A DNA stretch of 64,000 nucleotides from Melitaea cinxia. Its lineage: Eukaryota; Arthropoda; Insecta; Lepidoptera; Nymphalidae. Location: NCBI RefSeq assembly GCF_905220565.1, contig NC_059396.1, positions 14,279,706-14,343,705 of the forward strand. Direction: 5' to 3'. Numbering within the stretch: position 1 is the stretch's first letter; each line of letters opens with the position of its first letter. The notes under the pieces are model-generated. The model was not told the DNA's origin. It made no database searches and was given only the letters and a program-made list of their open reading frames with translations. The position numbers were made by a program, and so were the translations under genes. This document shows positions 45,726 through 54,975 of this stretch, in pieces.

Positions 45726-46698
45726 ACGGCCGAACCCAATATTCAATCTATCTCTGGTTATGTCCTACTAGAGACAGAAATATCTATCTATCATTCATTT
45801 TACTGACCCAATAAACTTGTCGACGATAGGCAATCTTATCCTTCAAAGCTGTCTATCGACGAGAGGGAGGATAGCTTACTAGAGATAACAGTTCGTATGA
45901 AAATGACAGTGTAAGCGTCCCAATAATAATAGAGTTCTATCTGTCAGTAACGTTGGTTATCTTTAGTAATAACAATATCCGATCTATAGTTTTCGGGGGA
46001 TAACTAAGATTTATTAATTGAAAAAGTATTTTCTTTGTTTAAAATAAAATTAATTTCGAGTGAAAAATAATGGCAGACTCAAGTTCAAGTAGCAGTTCAA
46101 GTGATATTGCTCTTTTGCAACAATTAATTGAATAAAAATAATATGTTTCTTGTGAAATAATACTTACTTTACTCATCTTTTGAATAAAACAAACAATTTG
46201 GTGAATGATTGTACCTATAATTTGCAATAATTTGTATAATTTGATTTGTAAAAAAAATATACAAATTCAAACGAAACAACGATTCAATAAAGCGTAATGG
46301 CGTCGTAGCGTCTTTTCGTGTCGTGTTAAAACGTTCCGTTACTAGATTTACCATGGATTCCATATTAAAATAATATCATTTATTATAAATTAAAAAGTCT
46401 GTGTAAAAATTAATTTGTCCATATTTTTATAAAACAAGATTACTTTAATATGAATAAAATTTGTATGACAAATTTAAATACTACAAAACATCTGTGTAAC
46501 ATAACTGAGGCCGTCTGTGACGCTGCGTATACTGGAATCTAAGGAAGAGCTCAGGTAGCCGGTCTATCTACAGCTAACTGGAGATAGTATTCCCCTATGC
46601 GAATTATTGGGACAACTACAAAGGATAGATAGTTAGTTATTAGCAGTCGATGATAACTACCTATCTCTATCTTTAGATTGAATATTGGGTTCGGCCGT
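45726..46698. mobile_element. Harbinger-like MITE with 24-bp TIRs and two ORF remnants
   Basis: ACGGCCGAACCCAATATTCA... (45726-45749) is an exact inverted match of 46675-46698, and weaker inverted similarity continues inward (GTCCCAATAATNN near 45938 and 46602). Two short convergent frames survive: plus-strand ATG at about 46070 (MADSSSSSSSSDIALLQQLI, then stop) and minus-strand ATG at 46363 (MESMVNLVTERFNTTRKDA). A Ser-rich start followed by a short acidic/Leu segment is common at Harbinger transposase N-termini. With the convergent layout, this suggests a deleted two-gene element. The target duplication is unresolved. Confidence 0.75.
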
Positions 46699-48045
46699 AA
46701 GTGACCAATCTATACATCTGATCAACTTTGGACTACCTACAATATTGACCTGGGACTGACTTAACTGTCGTTTAAGTTACCAATTCAGTCAGTTCTAAGC
46801 TTGTACGATGATTATCAAGTTTATTTAAAAAGTAATACATTAAAATTTGGAGTTTTGTTATTAGAAGCGATAGTTTATAGATCAATAATACAGCATCTAA
46901 GGTCACCTGATGTCACAAATGCTTACAATACACGTATGTTACGTACGTGTATGTACGTTCAATGATTCACAGACACAGAGTTGGCGGTGTAACAAAAATG
47001 CTCTATTAAAAGCTTAATAAATAAAAGGTAAGTGGAGCTTGTTTTACTAACAGTAGATTGGGACTCTGTGTACTTTGTAATTACATAATTCCACTTCGGT
47101 AGCGACTGCTTCCTAATAGGTAATCATCATTTGACATCAGTTAAACGAGTTTCGAATATTCTGCAAAAAATTCTCTTTCTATCTTCACTAGTTTATACCT
47201 CCCTCTCGACTTTTTCCCTTGTCTCTCCCGGTCTTACTTGTCGTAACACTCTCGTCCACCAGCTAACTCCCCAAATCAAGCATGCGTAAAGAAGTTTTCC
47301 AAAAAAAAAAAAAAAAATTAAATGCGAGAGCAATAAACCTAATCGCATATTCACTTTCTAAATAAAATTGTTTAGTATTTTTATTTTTCAAAATATAATT
47401 TATATAGACAATAATGCAGACAAATAAATATAATTGTATTATTTTTTACGTCTTATTCTGTTTTTTCGATATTACGTTTGTGTAATTGACTGGTACAAGA
47501 ACATAACGGTCAAATGCTGCAGTTTAGGCCACGAAGGTGTTGTTAGGTTAAAGCGAGGGTCTTCCAAACAAGTTATGATCGCGGGCAAATACATTTCATT
47601 AAATAATTGTTAATTTGAAATAATATTAGAGTAATATTTATGCTATTGATTGTTCATTAAATCATTTTTTTTTTAAATTCCGTCATAGTCACTTCCATAA
47701 ACGTATTATTAATTAGTCATTATTAGACACATTGAAGAAAACTATATTTTAGTTTTATAAAATTTTTATAACGAGCCAAACATACGCCGTTGCAAGTTGA
47801 AACTTTAGTATGGGGTCTACATTGCACAAACACCTGTTTTAAGAGACTAAAAAAAGCAACTCAGGGTTGAAATCATATTGCGTTCATAACTATTCAATCT
47901 CGTCTAAAGAAAATTTCTGGAAGTACGGATTTTTGAACGGAAGAGCGAGAAAATTATTTAGCATCATAAGAAAACGGATAGAAAGACACTCATATAAAAC
48001 CTGAAAAATAAGATTTTTCGTTAGAAGTTTTAATATCATCACTAC
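46699..48045. other. Intergenic spacer with repeat G, second copy
   Basis: 47155-47290 repeats the sequence seen at 8635-8765 (TTCTCTTTCTATCTTCACTA, ACCTCCCTCTCGAC, CTTGTCGTAACACTCTCG). The remainder is AT-rich with no recognised feature. A run ACGTATGTTACGTACGTGTA lies near 46934. Confidence 0.45.
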
Positions 48046-48180
48046 ATCACTACAGCCTATACAGTCCACTGCTGGACATAGGCCTCCACAAGTTTACGTC
48101 AAAAATAACGTGAACTCATGTGTTTTGCCCATAGTCACCACGCTGGGCAGGCGGGTTGGTGACCGCAGTACTTTTTTTGA
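48046..48180 (-). repeat. Repeat family C, truncated minus copy
   Basis: CAGCCTATACAGTCCACTGC, ACATAGGCCTCCACAAG, CATGTGTTTTGCCCATAGTC and GGCGGGTTGGTGACCGCAGT, then it stops in a T-run. Confidence 0.75.
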
Positions 48181-48448
48181 AGTTTTAATAGGTCACAATA
48201 TATAAAAGAGTTTTCATACAATCATGCAAAGGACAATTTTTAGGAGAACCGTCTATAACCAGCTGTGTGAAAATAGCCTTTTACAGACAGTCATATGACA
48301 GCGTAGATATAGTTATCAATTAGTTCTGACAAAACAATTATCAATTTTCAAAACTCATAAAATATATATTATTTAAATATTTATATTATTTAAATTAAAA
48401 TTATATTATAATAATCATTTATGTTTTTATAGATAGAATAGATGGGTA

Positions 48449-48535
48449 AAACACATGAGTTCGCGCCATAATACATGGCGCGAACTTGGGGATGCCTATG
48501 TCCAGCAGTGGACTGCGATTAGGCTAAAGCAATGA
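48449..48535 (+). repeat. Repeat family C, truncated plus copy
   Basis: GTAAAACACATGAGTTCGCG, ATGGCGCGAACTTGGGGATG and TATGTCCAGCAGTGGACTGC. Only the 3' quarter of the family is present. Confidence 0.7.
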
Positions 48536-48547
48536 GATAGAATCGAT

Positions 48548-48700
48548 AGGATATACTTTATTGCACACCACTCAGGAATGATTTACATAAAACAGTTATT
48601 TATACATAGAGATAGTAATGTACAAAGGCTGTCTTATCGCTTAGTAGCAATCTCTTCCAGACAACCTTTAGAAATAGGAAAATATGTATTGGAAAGATAG
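48548..48700 (-). mobile_element. LINE 3'-end fragment
   Basis: Minus-strand 3' UTR of the Jockey/CR1-like family: ATATACTTTATTGCACACC (reverse of the polyadenylation region), GGCTGTCTTATCGC and AGCAATCTCTTCCAGACAAC. Confidence 0.7.
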
Positions 48701-48784
48701 GTGCAGCAGCGTAATTATCTGTATAATGTGTAAATAACACCTCATGTAGGCGAACATAATGCATTTTCGTTCCCTACATTAAAA

Positions 48785-49490
48785 AAAAACAGTACCCGGG
48801 TGACCGAGCTTAGCTCGGTATTCTTAGTAAATTGTATTTTTTGGAAATCATATTTAAATATTTATAAAATATGGATATTTTTTACCGACAATGATAAAAA
48901 ATATAAATAAATATAAAAAATAAAAAATAATTAAAATATAATAATGATAAAATTGACGCCGCGTTGGCGCAGCGGTCACAGCCATGGATTGTACCTGTTG
49001 CGCTGGCGGTTGCGGGTTCGATTCCCGCACATGACAAACATTTGTATTGGCCATACAGGTGTTTGCCGTGGTCTGGGTGTTTGTGCAGTCCTAGTGGGTC
49101 TCCCCACCGTGCCTCGGAGAGCACGTTAAGCCCGGTCCCGGTTGTTATCATGTACACCTGGTAGCGATCGTTACTCATAGTAGGTAATATATCCGCGAAC
49201 CCGCATTGGAGCAGCGTGGTGGATTAAGCTCTGATCCTTCTCCTACATGGGGAAAGAGGCCTATGTATGCCCAGTAGTGGGATATTACAGGCTGAAGCGA
49301 ATGATAAAATATGAATATTTTTCGATTTAACACACATTATTAAATAAAAAATAACGATTGCAATTAGAAAAAAAAGAAAAAATAATAATCGATCGAGGAT
49401 TTGAACCGTGGTCTTTTCGGGAGATCGCGAACGGCTGATTTCCCACCTGAGCTGTAACAACTTTACTGACAATTGCGAAATTTACCTTCG
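48785..49490. repeat. Older tRNA-like repeat interrupted by a SINE
   Basis: 48792-48840 (CCCGGGTGACCGAGCTTAGC) and 49385-49460 (AGGATTTGAACCGTGGTC, GAGATCGCGAACGGCTGATT) look like parts of an older element with a tRNA-like B-box region on the minus strand. AT-rich linker and the SINE at 48954-49299 separate them. The limits are uncertain. Confidence 0.4.
48954..49299 (+). mobile_element. Full-length tRNA-related SINE with 11-bp target duplication
   Basis: Starts GACGCCGCGTTGGCGCAGCG (A-box region), then GGTTGCGGGTTCGATTCCCG (B-box region), GTATTGGCCATACAGGTG, TCTCCCCACCGTGCCTCGGA and TTATCATGTACACCTGGTAG. It ends GGGATATTACAGGCTGAAGC. AATGATAAAAT flanks it exactly (48943-48953 and 49300-49310). 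The internal A and B boxes would drive RNA polymerase III. It is derived from a tRNA but is not a tRNA gene: no acceptor stem pairs. Confidence 0.92.
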
Positions 49491-49658
49491 TATTCTAACG
49501 ATATTTTTTCATTATCTAAAAACTGGGATAAAACGACATTTTCTAAAAATGAAGCCTAGCTAGATTTATTTATCTCCCCCGACATCTCCTGTATACTAAA
49601 TATTATGAAAATCGTTGGAGCCGTTTCCGAGATTCAGATTATATATATATGACTACCA

Positions 49659-52283
49659 TACGATAATAATAATAATAATAATAATAATATATTTATTTCG
49701 GGACTAGCCCATATAGTGTTAGTAATAATTTTTCTTATAATCTAGTGTTAGTACAATTACAAAGTATAAACTATAAAAAATACATTTTAATAATAATCTA
49801 CGTGTTAGGTACATAAAACTTAAAACTAAACTTACAACTAAGTTAGTAAAACTTATAAATGTAATATAATAATTTCTTCCTATGGGACCCCTGTGCTAAA
49901 GATTATAGTTAGCAGAAGGAGCATGAAGCTGTACCCAGCGACAAAATAGTGGGGAGTCCCATCGGTCGGCCAAGACGTTCAGGATGGTTTTCGATGCTCC
50001 GCGTACTCGCGCCCACAACGACGCGCACCGCTTTCTAATGATCGCGTGGAAGCAGTCGGTGCGCGCCTCGGCGAACATAGACGACGCGTTACAGAAGCGC
50101 GGCAAACCAAACAACATCCTGAACGCGTTGTTGTACTGGACACGGAGTGCACTGTATGCTCGCTGCGTGAAATCGACCCACAGACCGCACGTGTAGAACG
50201 ATTGACAGTAGGCTTTGAAAAGTGTTATTTTGACTTGTTTACTACAGCGCGCAAATCTGTGAATCAACATGTTACAGCGAACAGACAGCGCCCTACGCTC
50301 TCTTTCAATATCCACCGTGTCTGTCAAGCTCTCAGTGACCCAGTGACCCAGATATTTGAATCGGTCAACTCTTTTCAGCTGAGAGCCCCCTAGAGTAACA
50401 CAAGTTACTCTCCGTTGTCTCCTCGCGCCCGTCGCCCGAAAAACCATGAACTCGCTTTTCAACGCGTTATATCTGAGTCCATGAGCCACTGCGTACTCTT
50501 CACATATGTGAAGCAACTTAGTCAAGGCACCGATCGACGGGCTCAGCAGCACCATATCGTCTGCGTAGCTGATGTTATTGATGCAAGTCCCGCCTACATG
50601 GCATCCTATGTAGGTGCTGCTGAGCTCCTCGATCAGCTTATTAATATACAAGTTAAAAAGCTTGGGTGAGGTCAACCCCCCCTGCCTCATCCCACATTCC
50701 AACCCGTACTCATCCGATCGCGAGCCAGCCCACTTGACGCAATTCCTCTGGTTGTCATACCAATATTTAAATATTGATATGACATCAAGAGGTAGACTGC
50801 TTTCACACCGTAGTTTTCTCCACAGCAAATTGTACGATACTAAATCGAATGCCTTCGACAAGTCCAAAAAGCAAGCAAAGACTGGGGTTTTTCGAGCCGT
50901 GTAGTACTGCACAGTTTGCTTAAGACAGAAAACGGCACTCTCTGTGGACAAGCCAGGTTTAAAACCAAACTGTAAATCGTGGATTTTAATATTTTCGGCC
51001 AGTCTTCTGTCAAGCAAACCATCCAGCACCTTGGCTATAACCGTAGCCAGAGATATAGGCCTGTAGTTGGACAAGTCGGAGGCATCTCCCGTTCTATTTT
51101 TTATTATAGGCACAACAACAGTATACATTAGTTCATTTGGTAGGTAACAATGGCTTATACATAAATTAAAAAACGTGGCCAGAACTCGAGGCAAGTGCAC
51201 CCCCGCGTACTTCAGGTGCTCGATACTGAGATCATCGTGACCGGGAGACTTACCTCTGGCCATTCCTTTAATAACCGAAGCGACCTCACCTTCAGAAAAT
51301 CTAACAGTAAAGTCCCCGTCGCGACACCCAACATCGAACACCCGCGACTCTATAGGGAGGGAAGACTCCACTTTAAAGTGTTTACGGAAGGCATTGGCTA
51401 TGTCAGACGGATCAAACTTACCATCAATACTCACGGGGAGGCTCGATTTTGGATTAAGCTTATTAGTATTTTTCCAAAATTTATTGAAATTTTTATCAGC
51501 ATGATTTTGAGCAATAATATCTAATTTTATTTGTTTTTCATTATTTTGACAATATTTTAACTTAGCTTTAAATAATTTTTTCGAGTCACGCATCTTATCA
51601 TAAATAAAACCAGAGTCCGGTTTACCATACAATAACCAAGACTGATACCAAAACCGAGCCTCCCTGTGAGTGCTACTAACGTGCATATTCCAGCCCGCTA
51701 TGCACTTATGCCTCGTCACTTTTTTATCGATATAGCTACATGCTGCCGACTCCCTCAGAATACATACAATCTTATTATACATAGCTGTTATTTTAATTTT
51801 ATGATCGACATTTGAACACTTTTTATCATTGCATCCACAAAAATCCGCCGGAAGGTCTATTAAGCGTAATTTACTATTACAACTATCAGTATATATCTGT
51901 ATTTGATCACTGTCCCTTTCACCCCATTTTATTTGATTAAAATATTGTGTGGGGGCCACAATTTTACACTGAATCTTGCTTATGTTACATTCAATTAATA
52001 AGGGAAAGTGATCAGACCAGTAAACATCATGATTCAAAACAGATGCATTAAGTACAGAATGCCGTGCGGCACTAGTAACAATACAATGGTCGAGCCATCT
52101 GCGAGAGCCGTGTGAGTCACTCACATATGTATAGGTATTGCTAGGTAATAGTTCCATATCTACACACGACCACATGTTTTCGTTACAAAAATTTAAAAGT
52201 TCTACTGAAAACTGCTCACCGGGGTGTGCGTTGAAGTCCCCAAGTATAAAAACTGATTCGATGCTGTTTGTATAATAACACTA
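49659..52283 (-). mobile_element. 5'-truncated CR1/Jockey-superfamily LINE with intact RT frame
   Basis: Minus-strand element. The 5' break is near 52283, within the endonuclease (SIESVFILGDFNAHPGEQFS is read just upstream of the first Met). The 3' UTR runs from 49895 to an (ATT)n tail at 49659-49690, a microsatellite-type 3' end as in CR1/L2-like LINEs. The open frame has no stop over at least 790 codons, so the copy is young. I did not find a clear target-site duplication. Confidence 0.9.
49896..52175 (-). CDS. LINE polyprotein: endonuclease end plus reverse transcriptase (759 aa from first Met)
   Basis: The frame stays open about 100 bp upstream of this Met, so Met is only the first internal ATG of a truncated protein. 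SDHFP near residue 54 is the last catalytic block of an apurinic-like endonuclease. Reverse transcriptase motifs follow in order: ARGKSPGHDDLSIEHLK near 307, DLSNYRPISLATVIAKVLD near 367, CFLDLSKAFDLVSYNLLW (motif A, Asp about 438), CGMRQGGLTSPKLFNLYI near 494, YADDMVLLSPS (motif C, about 537) and FKYLGHWV near 607. All catalytic Asp residues are present. The enzyme would copy LINE RNA at a nicked target. A complete element also needs the N-terminal endonuclease and ORF1, which are absent, so this copy cannot move itself. Plus-strand frames overlapping it are shadows. Confidence 0.9.
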   Translation of the reverse strand: MWSCVDMELLPSNTYTYVSDSHGSRRWLDHCIVTSAARHSVLNASVLNHDVYWSDHFPLLIECNISKIQCKIVAPTQYFNQIKWGERDSDQIQIYTDSCNSKLRLIDLPADFCGCNDKKCSNVDHKIKITAMYNKIVCILRESAACSYIDKKVTRHKCIAGWNMHVSSTHREARFWYQSWLLYGKPDSGFIYDKMRDSKKLFKAKLKYCQNNEKQIKLDIIAQNHADKNFNKFWKNTNKLNPKSSLPVSIDGKFDPSDIANAFRKHFKVESSLPIESRVFDVGCRDGDFTVRFSEGEVASVIKGMARGKSPGHDDLSIEHLKYAGVHLPRVLATFFNLCISHCYLPNELMYTVVVPIIKNRTGDASDLSNYRPISLATVIAKVLDGLLDRRLAENIKIHDLQFGFKPGLSTESAVFCLKQTVQYYTARKTPVFACFLDLSKAFDLVSYNLLWRKLRCESSLPLDVISIFKYWYDNQRNCVKWAGSRSDEYGLECGMRQGGLTSPKLFNLYINKLIEELSSTYIGCHVGGTCINNISYADDMVLLSPSIGALTKLLHICEEYAVAHGLRYNALKSEFMVFRATGARRQRRVTCVTLGGSQLKRVDRFKYLGHWVTESLTDTVDIERERRALSVRCNMLIHRFARCSKQVKITLFKAYCQSFYTCGLWVDFTQRAYSALRVQYNNAFRMLFGLPRFCNASSMFAEARTDCFHAIIRKRCASLWARVRGASKTILNVLADRWDSPLFCRWVQLHAPSANYNL

Positions 52284-52671
52284 AGTGGTATTTCGCAAAA
52301 CTAAAGCTAAAGCAGTTAATTGATGTGTAAGTTATTCACTTGAAAGGAATTAATAAGAAACGGCTGTTATAAAATTTGATTTATACTTAGCGTATTAGAA
52401 ATAATTTAATATTTACTGTTAGATTATATTAAAATCCACTGGTTTAATTATAAAAAGAAATAACAAGAACAGTAGATCAAGGTTTAAATTTAGCACAGAT
52501 TTTTTCCTTTGTATAGTCTTAAGTAAAAACAAACAAACAATAGTGCGACTACTTATCATTGAATATGCTTTGAACTGCAACTACTATTTTAATTACAAAT
52601 GTAATTTATAACGAATATTTATAATAATATACAACCTATATTAAACTTTGTGTTAACTTAAACTTGTTCTA
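52284..52671. other. Intergenic spacer
   Basis: AT-rich. Nothing recognised. Confidence 0.45.
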
Positions 52672-52998
52672 GCTGTGTGGCTACGGCATTAAAGAATATA
52701 GCCACTCCCTCTCTTCCTGTGGGTGTCGTAAGAGGCGACTAAGTGATAACACAGTTTCACTACCACCTTGGAACTTAAAAACCCGACCGATGGCGGGATA
52801 AGCATCCAACTTCTGACTTTGAAATACATAGACCGAAGACGGGCAGCAGCGTTTTTAGTGCGACAGAGCCAGCCCTGCGGTCACCAACCCGCCTGCCCAG
52901 CGTGGACTATGGGCAACACACATAAGATCGCGCCATTTTTGGAACGAGCTTGTGGAGGCCTATGTCCAGCAGTGGACTGCAGTGGGCTGAATGAAGCT
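52672..52998 (+). repeat. Repeat family C, near full length
   Basis: GTGTGGCTACGGCATTAAAG through CTCTTCCTGTGGGTGTCGTA, CTACCACCTTGGAACTTAAA, GACGGGCAGCAGCGTTTTTA and TATGTCCAGCAGTGGACTGC. About 327 bp. Confidence 0.8.
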
Positions 52999-53333
52999 TT
53001 GATCACTTTTTGTGAACTCGTGTGAATATGATTTCAATTTGTAAAATGACGATACAACACGGTACACGGTAACACAGAAAAAAATAGTCTAATTGAGAAC
53101 AGCTTCCTTTTTTTTGATGTCCGTTGAAAATGAACAACATCAACGTAGTCCAAGTTATTTAAATACGCATTATTAGGAATAACTCGAAACTACTCTAATT
53201 AAAATATTACCACATGACGAACACCGGCTTTGGAATAATAAAAATAAGCATTGAAATAATAATAAAAATTATGACGTAACGCTATTTGCGTTACAAAAAA
53301 AAATACAGTCGAATTGCGAACATCCTCCTTTTT

Positions 53334-53665
53334 TCATCATTACAGCCTATACAGTCCACTGCTGGACATAGGCCTCCACGAGTTTACGCCGAAAATAACG
53401 TGAACTCATGTGCCTTGCCCATAGTCACCACGCCGGGCAGGCGGGTTGGTGACCGCAGTACTGGCTTTGTCGCACCGAAGACGCTGCTGCCCGTCTTCGG
53501 CCTGTGTATTTCAAAGCCAGCAGTTGGATGGTTATCCCGCCATCGGTCGGCTTCTTAAGTTCCAAGGTGGTAGCGGAACTGTGTTATCCCTTAGTCGCCT
53601 CTTACGACACCCACGGGAAGAGAGGGGGTGGCTAAATTCTTTAGTGCCGTAGCCACACAGCACAC
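53334..53665 (-). repeat. Repeat family C, minus, near full length
   Basis: Exact mirror of the landmarks at 52672-52998 in opposite orientation, separated by only 335 bp. The two could pair as an inverted repeat of about 330 bp in RNA. Confidence 0.8.
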
Positions 53666-54975
53666 CTTTTTTAAGTTGGCTAAAATACTTCTACTAAAAC
53701 TAATTTATGAGTATACAATAATGCGAAAAAGGCCTAAATGTTAAATTTTTATTTCACGTCACTTTAAAATTACGTTAAGATGTTCAGAAAGACGTTACAT
53801 AAAAGAACATTGTTCGGCTACTTAATTAAAAGCAATTACTGTCAATTTATTATTAGGATAGCTTCATTTCAATCATAAGACTTGGGGTTCCTGGCCTTGT
53901 GTATTTTTACGTACTAGTAGCACCTCACGCTTGATCATGCAAATTTATGTCTATGTGTTCTGGACCTCCAGCCATGTACTTGTATGTACCAAGTCGTTAT
54001 AAACAGTTAACTTTTTGCTCGAAAGATTAACGAACATCCATCCTTTGTTTCGCGTTTATAATATTAGTATAGCTTGTAAAATAAATGAATTTAACATCAA
54101 GTATTATCGAATTAGATAGAAAACCAGAACATAATAAGTTTTAAATATTTATTATAAGACTTATGACGATCGATAGATATATTTGCTGTTCGATAAAATG
54201 GCTAATTGTAACGTTTAGATACGATAAATTATTTTCATGTATCTAAAAATATACGCATTAGTTTTTACGTTACGTGACTTAAACCATACGGATTTTTTTG
54301 CAACATTATATTTTAACTATTAAAATATCTGAAATAATGAAAAATATTTACTTGACGCAATCACATAAATCGCAGACATCAAAATCTCATATAGGTAACT
54401 CTAAAAATTTCATAAACATCTTTCTATGGAATGTTCCTAAAGTTTCTATTTATTTATGTTTTTACGTTATTTTTTTAAGCACAACCAGTTTAACAAACAG
54501 TTGTATTATGGTGGGACAATCTCCGTTAAGTGCGCTCGTGCCGCTTCTGGTCACTTCGCATCAGTTGCCCGCGCGCTTTTTATCGCTGTACTCATATGCA
54601 AACCAAACATAATACGAAAAATTATTTGTTACGTTGACCGCTTACTAATGTTTCGTTTAAAACAATTAAATTAAGTTTAATTATAATATGGAGAAAATTT
54701 CAGCGTAGATTTTTTTAATTGAACGTCTAAAATGTTGAAATAATACATCGCGAAATCTGTGTCGAGTTGCTTAACTATCTTAAATCTCAGTGAAGGGTTT
54801 GCGACAGTACTGGCCTACTAGATGTAGGTTGATTAAATCAGAACTTTAAAAAGAAATTAAGAAATTACAATAATCGCGGCGCCAATATTAAATATACTTT
54901 TAAATAAAAACAAAACGATACGAGCTTATTTCACTTTTTATAAAGAAAAGTTTTAATAAAGGAATAACAAGTAAA
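53666..54975. other. Upstream region of the second CRAL-TRIO gene
   Basis: AT-rich. A minus-strand Helitron-type 5' end (TATAATATTAGTATAG) lies near 54057. A TCAGT initiator-like site (54788) and other weak motifs occur upstream of the ATG, but no convincing TATA pair is seen, so I call no promoter. Confidence 0.4.

Noticed and set aside
48954..49030. A tRNA gene
   Set aside because: A and B boxes are present, but there is no acceptor-stem pairing, a long shared tail follows, and many copies with target duplications exist. It is a SINE head.
49984..51524. Several plus-strand frames of 60-115 aa
   Set aside because: All overlap the minus-strand reverse transcriptase frame, which has clear motifs. 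They are shadows.
54760..54975. A core promoter for the second CRAL-TRIO gene
   Set aside because: A TCAGT initiator-like site is present but no positioned TATA or downstream element is convincing in this AT-rich stretch.
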